Notes: generated by a model from the letters alone, not told the origin. Counted from the stretch's first letter, positions 33,045-44,139 are shown. The stretch: DNA of 64,000 bases from Panonychus citri (GCF_014898815.1 NW_026515503.1:124001-188000); one strand, 5' to 3'. A program made the numbers and translations.

Positions 33045-35420
33045 GTGAACAAAGTAAACTCATTAATCAACAAACAAGTGAAATTACCTCAAATCAACGT
33101 AATAAGAGTAAATTACATCAACTTTTTCAATGAACATTATTCAGAAGATTCACCATTTTTAATCAATAAAATTGAAGAATTTCAAGACACAAATATTGAT
33201 TTACCTGAAAATCTTCAAAATCTCGACAACAAATTATATCAACAAATAAACAAAGAACTAAGTGAAAGTGAAAAACTGCAAATTTATCAAGTGTTACTAG
33301 AGGAAAGAGGCTCTTTTTCCTCAAGTAAATTTGACCTCGGATGTGTCCCAGCAGAATTCACAAAGTTCAAAATTGATATTGGTAACAATCCAATACCCAA
33401 GAGTAAACCATTTCGATCAAGTGAGAAGATGAGAGAAGAGATAAGAAAAATAATCAAAGAGTTCAAAAAAAGGATAATCGAAGATTCAGATGTTGGTGGA
33501 GGAGCTCCAGCATTTGTGGTACCAAAACCAAATGGAACATGGCGAATGGTAACATCATATGTAGAATTGAACAAATTAATTCAGAAAAGAAAATTCCCAA
33601 TGCCTAACATAGACGATGCTATAAATCAACTCAAAGGTAACAAATATTTTACGGTATTAGATCTATGTCAAGGGTACTATCAGTTGGAAATTCCGGAAGA
33701 AGAGAGAGATAAAACGAGCTTTGTAACAGAAGATGGTTGTTACAGATACAAAAGATTACCGATGGGATTGGCTGACGCACCATCTTACTTTCAAGAAGTA
33801 ATCAATAAAGTTCTTGGAGAGCTGAAGTACACATGCTGCTTTGGATATTTTGATGATATTGTTATATATGGAAAAACAATAGATCAACTTTGTGATAATA
33901 TGAGAAAAGTTATTGGCGCTCTAAAAATATTTGGCTTTAAGAATCGAGTCGAAAAACTTCAAGTTGGAGCAACAGAAATTATCTGTTTAGGTCACATGGT
34001 ATCCGGTAAAACAATCAGACCTGATCCTAAGAAAATCGAGAGGATTAAGGCCCTCAATCCTCCGAGTTCTCAGAATCAGATCAGATCTCACCTTGGATTG
34101 TTCAACTATTTCTCGAGATTCATAGAAAACTATGCAAAAATCGCAGCTCCATTACAAGAACTGGTAAAGAAAAAGTACAAAGGAATCCCGATTAAATTGG
34201 AAGGAGAAACTTTGAAAAGCTGGAAACAACTAAAAGAAGCATTAACAAAGAAATGCTTATTAACTCACTTCTATCCTGAAAGAGAAACAACTGTATTAGT
34301 CGATGCATCAGCAGTCGCAATTGGTGGAATATTGGCACAAAAAGATGACGAAGGTACATGGAATCCAGTATACTTTTTCGGCTGTAAGTTGCAGAAATAT
34401 ATGTATAGCTGGCAAACCACTGAAAAAGAATGTGCCGCTGTTGTCTATGCTTGCCGAAAGTTCGCACATTTCCTGAGACATAAAAAGTTCATTGTTAAAT
34501 CTGATCATCATGCTCTATGCGAGCTCAAAAACACACAATTTAAAGTCCCAAGAATCATGAGATGGCAACATGATCTTTCCGAATTTGATTTCGAAGTACA
34601 ATATCTGAAAGGTGAACATCATCCAGCAGATTGTTTTTCGAGATCAAACGAATGGGCTCACAGACAAAAAGGCGAAATGACAGATGATCATTTCGATAAA
34701 TATTTAAATTTCGTTAACTGTGAAAAAGACGATGTGATAATCGAAGACATGGAACTGAAAGAAGAAAACAAAATAATCGAAGATGAAACTCAAAAGGTCC
34801 TCTTGAGATTCATCCGAGAATTCGATTATTTAGATTCCCAACAACAGAAACATTTTATCGCAGCGATAAAACAACCAAAAGTTCGAAAAGAAACAGAATC
34901 TGAATTGAAACGAGAACAAGAAAAGGATACTAGAGCAAAGTTAATAAAGGAAGAAATCGAAGAAGGTCGATTGAAAAGACAATACGAAATTCGAGATGGA
35001 ATATTGTTTAAACTCAAGAAAGATGGATCATCAAGATTCTATCTTCCAGATTCACTCATCGATCAAGTATTTAAACAATATCATGAAGCGATTGAGGCGG
35101 GACATTTTGGTTTTAAGCCGACAATTCAAAAGATAAAATTAGATTTCTGGTTCCCTGAAATGAATGAAATTATTCAACAGAAAATTGCTTCATGTGAAAA
35201 ATGTCAACAATACAAGTCAAAAACATATAAAGAAGGTAAAGCGAAAGGAATGAAAGTCGCTGATTACCCAATGGAAAGAGTTCAGATGGATATGATCGGA
35301 CCGTTCACACCATCAACAACAGGTAACACAGTTGTACTTGTTGCGGTCGATTCATTGACAAGATATGGAATGGCGAAGCCCTTCAAGAAAGGTAACAGTT
35401 CAGATGTAATAAACCTTTAG
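33045..35420 (+). CDS. pol: Element B Pol: RT, RNase H and N-terminal integrase (791 aa)
   Basis: The frame is open for 791 codons; its first codon is not an ATG, so it is normally reached by frameshift from gag-PR. RT runs roughly from residue 95 to 290, with LPMGLADAPSYFQ and catalytic GYFDD. RNase H follows at about 385-500 (VDASAVAIGG ... SDHHAL). The integrase zinc region has H-x5-H (YHEAIEAGHFG) and CEKCQQYK. The first catalytic Asp is in MDMIGPF. The frame stops at 35420 just before the second catalytic motif, which lies in the next ORF. Confidence 0.9.
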   Translation: MNKVNSLINKQVKLPQINVIRVNYINFFNEHYSEDSPFLINKIEEFQDTNIDLPENLQNLDNKLYQQINKELSESEKLQIYQVLLEERGSFSSSKFDLGCVPAEFTKFKIDIGNNPIPKSKPFRSSEKMREEIRKIIKEFKKRIIEDSDVGGGAPAFVVPKPNGTWRMVTSYVELNKLIQKRKFPMPNIDDAINQLKGNKYFTVLDLCQGYYQLEIPEEERDKTSFVTEDGCYRYKRLPMGLADAPSYFQEVINKVLGELKYTCCFGYFDDIVIYGKTIDQLCDNMRKVIGALKIFGFKNRVEKLQVGATEIICLGHMVSGKTIRPDPKKIERIKALNPPSSQNQIRSHLGLFNYFSRFIENYAKIAAPLQELVKKKYKGIPIKLEGETLKSWKQLKEALTKKCLLTHFYPERETTVLVDASAVAIGGILAQKDDEGTWNPVYFFGCKLQKYMYSWQTTEKECAAVVYACRKFAHFLRHKKFIVKSDHHALCELKNTQFKVPRIMRWQHDLSEFDFEVQYLKGEHHPADCFSRSNEWAHRQKGEMTDDHFDKYLNFVNCEKDDVIIEDMELKEENKIIEDETQKVLLRFIREFDYLDSQQQKHFIAAIKQPKVRKETESELKREQEKDTRAKLIKEEIEEGRLKRQYEIRDGILFKLKKDGSSRFYLPDSLIDQVFKQYHEAIEAGHFGFKPTIQKIKLDFWFPEMNEIIQQKIASCEKCQQYKSKTYKEGKAKGMKVADYPMERVQMDMIGPFTPSTTGNTVVLVAVDSLTRYGMAKPFKKGNSSDVINL

Positions 35421-35446
35421 AGTCAATCATAAATCAATTTGGTAGA

Positions 35447-36616
35447 ATGAAAATACTACAAACAGATAATGGGAAAATTTTTACATCAAAAGAGCTGAAA
35501 AGATTCGCTGAATTAAACCAAATACAACTAATAAACTCATCACCCTATCATCCGCAAACAAATGGTCTAGTGGAACGATTGAATCGAGAAATAAAAACGA
35601 GAATGGCACTGTACACAGAAAGAGCTCATGAATGGGATATTCATTTGCAGACCCTCATGTTCAGCTATAACAATTCGATAAAAACTGATATTGGCAAGTC
35701 ACCATTTCAACTTCTTTACAATTACGAGCCTCGCTCACTCCTACACAACAGATTTGAAATAACACCATTATACAAAGATAATGATATTATTGGGTCAAGA
35801 GAGAAAGCGAAAGAAGTTCTGAACGATAAATCTGAACAATCAGCAAACGAAAGAAACTTAACACAAAAAGAACCAAATTTGAAAAGAGGCGATTTGGCAA
35901 GAGTCAAACCTGTTCCGTATACAGTTGGACCATCATTTATGAAACAAAAATTCACTGGTAAATACATCGTACTTGATACATATGATTCAACAGCGAAATT
36001 GATTTGTGTTTATACAAAGAAGATAAAAACGTTCAATTATGAAAGAATCAAGAAGATAGTGGGAAGACTTCCGAACAACTATCAATCCCTTTTGAACAAA
36101 CACCCGTCAACCAAGTCGATGGAAGAAAGGATTGAACATCAAGAGGAAGGAGGACCTTCTTCCTCTAATGAACAATCACCACCCCAACGAGACCAAAAAG
36201 AAAAGGTTGAAGTTTCAAAGGTAATTAATTGGAACGATAGTGACACAGAAATCGAGCAAAGTGAAATCGAAGAAACTAATGAGAAGCTTGAAGAAGCTAA
36301 CAACGAAAGTAAAGAAACAGAGGAGAAGCTTGGAAACGCTAATAATGAGAAAGAAAAGGAAAACCTAATTCCTAACCCACAACAACTACCGCAAAAAGAA
36401 AACAGTGAAATCAACAAAGATCAACTTAAAAGTGACGAGATAAATCATCCATGTGAACAATCAAGTGAACAAAGTGAAAACTGTGATTCATTAAGAGAAA
36501 CAAGTGAACAGACAGTGCAAAAGAAAAGAACATACAAAAAGAAAGTGTATCAACAGTCACATGAAATGACCACAAGAACTCGAAAACGAAATCAAATTCA
36601 AATGATTTCGAAGTGA
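35447..36616 (+). CDS. Element B integrase C-terminal part (389 aa)
   Basis: This continues the integrase core in a new frame. QTDNGKIF supplies the second catalytic Asp, and HPQTNGLVERLNRE supplies the Glu. An SH3-like/GPY-type region follows (FTGKYIVLDTYD), then an acidic Glu/Asn-rich tail. Only 26 nt separate it from the stop of the previous ORF, so a single indel near 35415-35446 split one integrase gene. The tail contains an 8-bp-arm copy of the element-specific palindrome at 36142-36166. Confidence 0.88.
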   Translation: MKILQTDNGKIFTSKELKRFAELNQIQLINSSPYHPQTNGLVERLNREIKTRMALYTERAHEWDIHLQTLMFSYNNSIKTDIGKSPFQLLYNYEPRSLLHNRFEITPLYKDNDIIGSREKAKEVLNDKSEQSANERNLTQKEPNLKRGDLARVKPVPYTVGPSFMKQKFTGKYIVLDTYDSTAKLICVYTKKIKTFNYERIKKIVGRLPNNYQSLLNKHPSTKSMEERIEHQEEGGPSSSNEQSPPQRDQKEKVEVSKVINWNDSDTEIEQSEIEETNEKLEEANNESKETEEKLGNANNEKEKENLIPNPQQLPQKENSEINKDQLKSDEINHPCEQSSEQSENCDSLRETSEQTVQKKRTYKKKVYQQSHEMTTRTRKRNQIQMISK

Positions 36617-36839
36617 AAAGGAATAAGGACCTCATTCCAATTCATTTCAAGTTCATTTAATTCTCATTCTAATTAAGACTAATCATTAGTTACTAACAAA
36701 AAGCACTTAGAATAAATAGAAGAAAAATTTTCTCTTTAGAAAAGAAAAGAGAAAAGAATAATTGAAAATCCGTTTAGAAAATTTTACTAACCCATATACA
36801 TTAACACTTTCAGGCACCTTGTTCAGTAATTAATTTTGT

Positions 36840-36858
36840 GGTCAAAGGACCTCTGACC
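36840..36858 (+). other. Long hairpin between pol and accessory ORFs of element B
   Basis: The palindrome core AGGACCT is flanked by GGTCA/TGACC. One mismatched T on each side is followed by a further 10-bp arm ATTAATTTTG/CAAAATTAAT, giving about 40 nt of near-perfect inverted repeat in non-coding DNA. Confidence 0.7.
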
Positions 36859-37429
36859 TCAAAATTAATTAACTGAATCAACTAATTAATTAATTAATTA
36901 ATTAAACAAATGGACACAAACCAAATCTAACATCAGAGAAAAAGCTAAACACAAATGAGTAAATTAACACCAGGGGGTGACTAAGATTAACCTTTGTCAC
37001 GTTATCGACTCCCTCAACGTGCTCACTCAACCCTTTGAAACAATTGAGACGCCATTGTATCGGCCATTTTGTGTTCTGGTTTGTCATTGTTCAAATTGTT
37101 ACAATTGATTAATTATGTTTTTAACCTTTAATTTTGTTAATTTGGTGAAATTTGATTCAATTAAGAAAAGGGCGAAAGGACCTCTCACCCAATTCTAATT
37201 GATCAAGTGATCAACAATTCATTTGTTCAATAGTTTGAACAAATTTCCGTGAAAATTTAAATTGTCCCTTTATAAGCTACTGTGTCCCGATATAACAAAT
37301 TTCCGTGTAAATCCAATTCTCCCGTGTAAATCACAAATTTCCGTGTAAATCCTAGTGACAACTAACACCTTAGATTTAGTGTTAAATCAGTGATCAACAT
37401 TTTCATCACAATTAACCAACAAGAGATAA

Positions 37430-38717
37430 TTGTTTCTAATTGAGGAAGAGGACCTTTTTCGAAAAGAACAACATCTCAACCTTGTTGAGAACAAGAAGGA
37501 AAGAGTTAAGCTTGAAAAAGCCAAAGAAAAGATGGACGAATTATCTCAATTTTGGAAAGTTCCTAAAAAGACATTGGAATTATTAATCAGAGAAAAGCTC
37601 AACAAATTCGTCGGAAAAAGATTGTCAACCATTGGAATTGAAAATTTCTTTCATGGATTAATCTTCTCTGAATTACCAAAGAAAGACACAGAAAGATACC
37701 TGATCGCAATTTCATGTAAATTTTGCGACCATGTCCCTGTAAATCCATATAAATGTGAGAACTGCAAAGAGTTTTATTGTAAATATTGTATCAAATTGTT
37801 AAGTTTCATCTTCAATTTTCGTAATGGTAACCCAACCCTGACCTCGACAATATGGAAGGTAAAAGATTCGATTGTGTCTCATGTTTAGGAAGTAACCTTT
37901 CTAAAGTTCAAGCAATCAACAGTGATGAAGTGAAAGTTTTAGTGAATTTCAAGTTCATTGTAGAAACTTTTCTGTCAAGAAAGGAAACTATTATGAAATG
38001 CTCAGACATATTCAAATATGTCAAGGTGAACATTTAAGGTCAATTCGATCCTTGCCTACATCAGATCAAATCTTGAACAGATTAAAGAAAAGGATAAAGT
38101 TGCAGTGATTCCACCTTTAGAAAGCCCTGAAAATCCATTGGTAAATGTGAACGATTATTGTAAAGCATTTGATGCTCGTCTCATTGTTCAATATCCTGAT
38201 TTAGTAACTATTCAATATGGTAAACGAAAATCAAGTCAAGATGAACCATTTGAGAAAAGACAAAGACTAGAAGAAGCACAAGGACCTCGTGCAACTACTA
38301 GTTCAAGTCCAGTCGATTTTTACGAGCAGAAAGATGAAGAGCTTATTTACTCAAGTCAAGATCATGAATCGAATTCAAGTCAATCGAAAGATCCTGAACC
38401 ATCAACATCTAAAGAGATCAAGTAGAAAACAGCCAGAATGGGGATCATGGGATCACTATGCTGTTGCAGCTAAAGTTGGTTACCCAACTGTTGATATGGA
38501 AATTGATTGGAACGACGAAGAGGACCTTCTTCAACATCAACCAATTCACAAAGAAATCAATGAAGGTATCGGTCCAGGAGAAACAGCAGTCAAAGGTAGA
38601 CCCAAGATAAGATTAACAATTGATGATTTAAGAAACGATCCAAAGTTAACATCAGAGCAGAAGAAAAAGATGATTAAACGCCGAAAAGATGGGAAAAAGA
38701 AAGCCAATTGGGACTAG
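37430..38717 (+). CDS. Element B RING-like accessory ORF, in several frame-shifted pieces
   Basis: Pieces at 37430-37888, 37852-38037, 38105-38425 and 38289-38717 together resemble the middle of the element A accessory protein. A Lys/Glu-rich helical start is followed by ISCKFCDHVPVNPYKC, CENCKEFYCKYC and, in the neighbouring frame, DCVSCLG. That order (CX2C, C/CX2C, CX2C, CX2C) is RING-like. A Ser/Gln-rich linker and a basic segment (KKKMIKRRKDGKKK) follow. At least two or three single-base shifts are needed to join them. They lie in the position where retroviruses carry env, but there is no signal peptide or membrane segment. Confidence 0.6.
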
Positions 38718-38823
38718 AAAAAACAAGATAAGAAGAAAGAGCTAAAAGCTTGAATGGTTAGTAAAGAAAAGCAATCCTGATCAAATCTTCAATCTTTCAA
38801 CTTGCATTCATAAGCAACGAATC

Positions 38824-39639
38824 ATGGATACAAATCGAAGACTCAAAAGTGAAAACATCAGAGTGTGTGGAATAGATATTGAAAAGTCTGATATTAAAAC
38901 GATAATTGGACCTAAATCTTTACCGATTTGGATTGGAATCGTTGATCAAGAAGGCAATCAATTATTCAATGATATGGTCAGATATCCCAAAGATGCAATT
39001 GGTGATGGAACAATTTTTCACGGCGTGTCATATGAACATACAAAAGGATGTGATACTTGGCCGATAACAAAAAGAAAAGTTTTAGCAATCTTGAAAGAAC
39101 AAGATATTATCTGTGTAGCTGGTGGAGTAAATGACTTCATTTCCATGGGATTTAGTCAACGTGATTGGGAACTGATAAGACCTAAGATAAGAGATGTGAA
39201 CACATATTATCGATGTGTTTACGATACAACATCGATTGCGTTGAAATATATCATCTTTAGCCTTTTCGGATTAGTCATCCAAGAAGGTCAACATTCACCT
39301 ATTGTTGATGCAGGTTTCACGATGTTATCTTATCTAGTGGATCAAGAAAAATTTGAAGAAGCTCATAGAGAATCGATTGCGAATCCAATGTACATGAATC
39401 CTTATCCTCATGTTGATTATGGTTACAATAGACAAATGTCGAGTCTGATTAAAAAGATTATGGAACGTATTGGAGATTGGCCGTTCGAGATAAGAAAGCG
39501 ACCAATGGGAAAACCAGCTAGATCATTTGACGAAGACAATTATTGCGATGGAGTGGAAAATTTAAGAGCCCCGTATAATGAGATCAATTTATCAATTTTT
39601 GATAAATTCATAAGAAGAAGAATACAAATTAGACGTTGA
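38824..39639 (+). CDS. Element B ISG20/REXO-like DEDDh 3'-5' exonuclease (271 aa)
   Basis: An ATG at 38824 opens an intact 271-aa frame. The predicted DEDDh set is complete: Asp18 and Glu20 in VCGIDIEKS, Asp104 in AGGVNDFISM, His157 and Asp162 in EGQHSPIVDAG, with the family spacing H-x4-D. A further Asp124 sits where ISG20/REX4 proteins have their YDT-type motif. Other family cues are WIGIVDQEGNQLFNDMVR (strand after the first motif) and the HGV/DL region. Such enzymes trim RNA or single-stranded DNA 3' ends. Here the likely role is in the element's life cycle or against host RNA (inference). It lies 107 nt after the RING-like pieces and just before the PPT. The family assignment is by eye. 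Confidence 0.72.
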   Translation: MDTNRRLKSENIRVCGIDIEKSDIKTIIGPKSLPIWIGIVDQEGNQLFNDMVRYPKDAIGDGTIFHGVSYEHTKGCDTWPITKRKVLAILKEQDIICVAGGVNDFISMGFSQRDWELIRPKIRDVNTYYRCVYDTTSIALKYIIFSLFGLVIQEGQHSPIVDAGFTMLSYLVDQEKFEEAHRESIANPMYMNPYPHVDYGYNRQMSSLIKKIMERIGDWPFEIRKRPMGKPARSFDEDNYCDGVENLRAPYNEINLSIFDKFIRRRIQIRR

Positions 39640-39729
39640 TTCCGCGGCATTATGGAACCATTTCAATTCAGACATACCAGGATGTCAAAATTTCATGGTT
39701 CTTTATATTTGTCACCCGGAAGCAACATC

Positions 39730-39742
39730 AAGCTGGGGGCTC
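39730..39742 (+). other. Element B polypurine tract (weak)
   Basis: AAGCTGGGGGCTC abuts the 3' LTR. It is G-rich but interrupted by pyrimidines, and comparable to the PPT of element A. Confidence 0.5.
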
Positions 39743-40120
39743 TGTAAGGGGATTACTAATGTATTACGTCATCTTATTTAACTTCCCCCATTTAATCATT
39801 CAATCACATGCTATTTAACTCTTATCTAATTGTCTAGGGATTAACCCTTCACATATATAAATCAAGCCCTTGGACTAAGGTCCTCAGTCCAATTAAGTGT
39901 TTGATTTAAATATGTTAAACCTCTAATTTTGTGATTCACCTTTACGTTCAATTAAGTTTAACCCCTTTACCTTTCAACCCATTTAATTACAGTTTCTGAT
40001 TTACCTTACATTCAATAAAATCTAATTACTCAAGTGCTTAAATTCAAAGTCTCCGTTTCCTTAGTTTAGTCGATCTTCGGGTTCCTATTTAGGTTCTTTT
40101 GACAACAAAATTTACTTACA
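39743..40120 (+). repeat. Element B 3' LTR (378 bp)
   Basis: Second copy of the LTR at 30598-30975, followed directly by the target duplication ATGAT. Confidence 0.94.
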
Positions 40121-43100
40121 ATGATGATATTAATTTGTTAAAATAAGTTGTCAAGAAAATGCAAAAATCTACTAAGAAAAATGTTATCTTCAGAATCTCA
40201 TATATTCTGGTTCAATGTAACAGCAGTTTAATGCTCATGTCGAGGGTTTATGAATCAGTGCCAAAGATTGAGAAAAAAAAGTTCCAACACTGAATCAAAG
40301 TTAGTATTCAGAGAATTCCTTTTCCTGATGTGTCTTATTTGTCTCATGATTATAATGATAAAGAAGATAATTCTTGATCGTCTCTATGATATTTAGGTTC
40401 CAGTGAATTGAAAGTTTCCCTGTTGATGATGATGATGATGAAAAAAATACGATAATGACTCTGATTCTTAATTCTTAAGGTTCATCCATATATTATTATT
40501 ATGATGATGATCAACTAATCAACTAAACTAACAATCACAAGTCACTAACTGATCAATGTTATTGTTAACTAGTCTTTGTTTTCGGATATTATTTATTTCA
40601 CTTTTTTTTCATGATGATTCTCAAAAGGATTCAGAATAATATTCATTCAGAATTTCTGGATTCCATCCATAAGATTCACTATTTTATGTAAGACTTTTTT
40701 TGCTCCTCTCATCATCATTAACTATAACTATTATTACTTTTTTTTATCATCATCATCATCATTATCAGGAGATAGCTTCTGGATGAAATGCTCAGAATTG
40801 ACTCAGATTATCAGATAAATAATATCTTGTCATTAAGTTTGTAGCCATTATATTATATTGGTATTATTATAATGTATATAATGTTAAATGAGTATGAATA
40901 AAATTGTTATTTATCATCAAGTTATTAACATGTTTATTTATCATCTTCATCCTCTAGCATCCTCATCAGTTGCATCCTTTTTTTTGCGTTTATATATTTG
41001 TTGCTTACAAGGATAAATATTAAATGAAGATTAACATTTTCCTTGGTTAAATTAGGTCAATTTGTTTGGTATTATAAATTTAACCGAGAACTGATTTAAA
41101 TGTATTATAAGAAAGATGAAAATGAATCCATTCAAAGTTTCATCATTTTAATCAATTCTATGATGATTATTACCTGAAAACTTTTAATGATCAAGTTGAG
41201 TTCAATTGTGATTACAATTGATGAGTATTCAATTGTGTTGGTATAATAACAAATGTAATGATAATTGTTTGGTTGATAATGTTTATTTTAAATTAGGATC
41301 AACATCGTTTCATTAATTGAAGTTGAAGATGTTGTTGTTTAGCTCAAGGGAGATGTCAAAAGGTGTGTAGCATATGCTTTGTGTGTAAATGGTTGGGAGG
41401 GTATTCAAGAAAATCGAAGAGAAAAAGAGATGAAAATGAGCAGTTTGAATTGTTCAGCTTCGACAGAACAATTGATGAGAGAAAGAGACGAAAGAAAAGG
41501 ATTATTTTCCATTCAAATTGAATTTCTATCTTACAAGTTAGAAAATTCTAACCTCTTATTTCCCCATCAAGAACTTTTTATTATAATGTATTCTCACCTT
41601 GTTCGAGGCTTAAACAATAACTCGAGAGATTTCAAAGGTACAATATCGATTTCTACTTCAACTCATGTTGTTTACATGTTAAAATTTGATAAATAAGAAT
41701 TCAATTGATAAACAAATGGGAGCTTCTTAAAATTCATGATGAAATTTGCTTCTTATTTCAATCATTGGACTTATAAATCATCTGATTATTGATCAACTTT
41801 TCTAATTTAATTGATTCACATTGAATTTAAAATAGTTCCAATCCAATTAAAACTTGTGCAGCTCAGTTTGTTTGCTCATACCTATTGTCTAATAGTAGAC
41901 TAATTAAATTGACATACCAATTAAGCAGAAAAGTTTTTTTTCCATCTCATCTATTGGACTCGTTTACGTTTTCATAGCATTTAAAAGTTGACCATGGATC
42001 AAGTGAAAGTATATTACAATCAAGGCCTTTGGTTATAATCCATGTTGACCATTGACCCGTTCAATTGTCCAAAATATCAATCATACAGTTATTACGACTT
42101 TTACTCTTTCTCTCTCTTGTGTCTTTATTTCTGTCTATCGATAAGATATTATTAGTTTCCTTTCATTATTAGTTTTCATTTAATCACAATCAACCAATTT
42201 TGACCAATCTACTAATAGCTAAAGTTAAATGTATCAATGTGATTCAAAGTAATTCAACTGGAATATGATTTACTGTCCAACCAATCAAATTAATATTTTT
42301 GTTTGATCAACATTAAAGACTCACAGTGGGATTTTGTTCATGGGAGGAGGTGGAAGAGGATTGGGAGTGAGATAATGATATATAATATTTGTCGAGTGAA
42401 AACATTTTTGAAATAAAATAATAAAAATTAATCCAATGAGTCTAAACGATTAAGTTAATTTAATGAGGATGATGATACCTTAATCAATCAAACCGTCTAA
42501 CAGTAAACATGTAATGTTATTATAAGAAAGATTTGTATTCTTTAACAACAATGGTAATTAATTTAATTGAGTAACATGATTAGTAACAATGAGAACGGTA
42601 ATTACTATGAATGAGTCGAAAAAATTTACAACCAGTCAATCAAGTGATCATTAAGTCCAATGGTTCCAATGTTATTGAACTTGTCTAATGACTGAAGAAG
42701 TAAAAAAAAATCAAATAATCAACTAAGATGAGCATGAGATAATATCGATAACAATGAGTATTCCTGATGGGCCTTGAGTCCTCTCACCATGGAAGACAAT
42801 TTTTTTCCTTCCTTAGAGTTCAATCCCATTGGGATACATTAGACTATTGAGATGTAAAGGAGTGATAGAGAATCAAAGATGATGATAAGGAAGATGAGAA
42901 AATGTGATATTCTTCTTCTAATGATATTGAGTTTCTCTGAGATAGAGAGAAGCAGTTTTAGATGATGATTGAAGCAAATAATCAGGTAGAGACAATGAAT
43001 ATGAACATTAGATAAAGAAAACGAAAATACAATCTACTCATCGATTCATTGATTCTCAGGTAGCATCACCATGTTCAGAATGATATGGAAGAGACAATCC

Positions 43101-44139
43101 TCTTGATAGACAAATACATAGAACACTAAGTTCAAAATGGTACATATTTGCTTATACCTTTGAAAGTTCTATCTGCTATTATTTGCAAGTTTCTCTTACA
43201 ATCATGAAATAGATTATTAGATCCATGGGCGTGGGTGTTCAATCTTGATATCAATAACAATGAAACAATCAGAGTTCTGGAGATACTTCAATGATAATCT
43301 GATATATGAAGTTTCAGTCATAATGAATACCCTTGATAATATAAAATTTGAAATTAATATTTGACCAAGAATTTTCATTAAATATTTTCACTAATTTATG
43401 AAACTTAGAATGGTTTCAATTACTCAGGATCATTCTAAATGTTTATTAATTTGATTCCCTTGGATCAGATGAAATCAATTCATTCATGTAATTGAATAAT
43501 CATTGTGAGCATAATAATGATTAAAACTAAAAATAGAAACTTGGAAAATGTAAAATGGCAACAAAAAACTTTACCTTGCGATAGTAGATTGAGTTTGTGA
43601 AGCTCATAAATTTATTGTAATAACTTGAGAATTGAATTTTAAACCAAAGGAACTTTAAATTAAAGCTATCTAAACTAATTGCGCCATTAATTTCATCTTT
43701 TTTAGAAATTGGAAAAAATAATGATGATAACTATTCAGAAGTTGTGAGTCTTGAATTCAGTGTCATAGTACATGTATGCTTTTACTGATTCCTAACTTTT
43801 TCAACGGAAAAGGAATCACAATATTGAAACAATGATGTTTAATAATAGCAAACGACATAATTACAACAGTACAAATTGACAATAGTAAAAATTATCACAA
43901 ACAGAGTACAGTGATGCCTTTCAAAATGACCCATCATGTTGACAACGATTTGTAGAGCGGGTCATTCGAAAGGGTTGAAATTAATCAATTATTTTGATTA
44001 AAAAAATACTAAACACAAATAATTATGAATTATAATCCTCGTAACAATCTGAACTTGAAGTGAAATTATTAATTTTCATTTTTTTAGACCAAATTGATAA
44101 GATTTAATAGTAGTTATAATAAGACCGGCTCCAGGCCAA
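40121..44139. other. Gene-free AT-rich region
   Basis: No supported gene. The 105-aa ORF at 41379-41696 resembles nothing I know and has no codon or domain support. ATG/TCA tracts are frequent. The last part (43917-43974) holds a short inverted repeat described separately. Confidence 0.5.
43917..43974. repeat. Short inverted repeat, 16-bp arms
   Basis: CCTTTCAAAATGACCC at 43917-43932 is nearly the reverse complement of GGGTCATTCGAAAGGG at 43959-43974 (two mismatches). The left end (ACAGTGATGCCTTTC) has the look of a pogo/Tigger-type transposon end, but the unit is only about 60 bp. Confidence 0.5.

Larger units (their letters stand above)
30598..40120 (+). mobile_element. Element B: Ty3/gypsy LTR retrotransposon with RING-like and DEDDh exonuclease genes
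   Basis: The element is 9.5 kb with two 378-bp LTRs (TGTAAGG ... TTACA) that read as identical by eye, and a 5-bp duplication ATGAT (30593-30597 and 40121-40125; the surroundings are ATG-rich, so the length is uncertain). The order is LTR, PBS, gag, protease, RT/RNase H, integrase, ~0.8 kb non-coding, RING-like ORF pieces, exonuclease ORF, PPT, LTR. Despite the identical LTRs several internal frames are broken by apparent single-base shifts. The RT/RNase H block and the exonuclease ORF are intact. Confidence 0.93.

Noticed and set aside
36617..37429. Possible env gene after pol in element B
   Set aside because: No ORF with signal peptide, fusion motif or membrane span; the post-pol genes encode zinc and exonuclease domains instead.
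41379..41696. 105-aa ORF between element B and the virus-like cluster
   Set aside because: No domain, no start context or splice support, and composition like the surrounding non-coding DNA.
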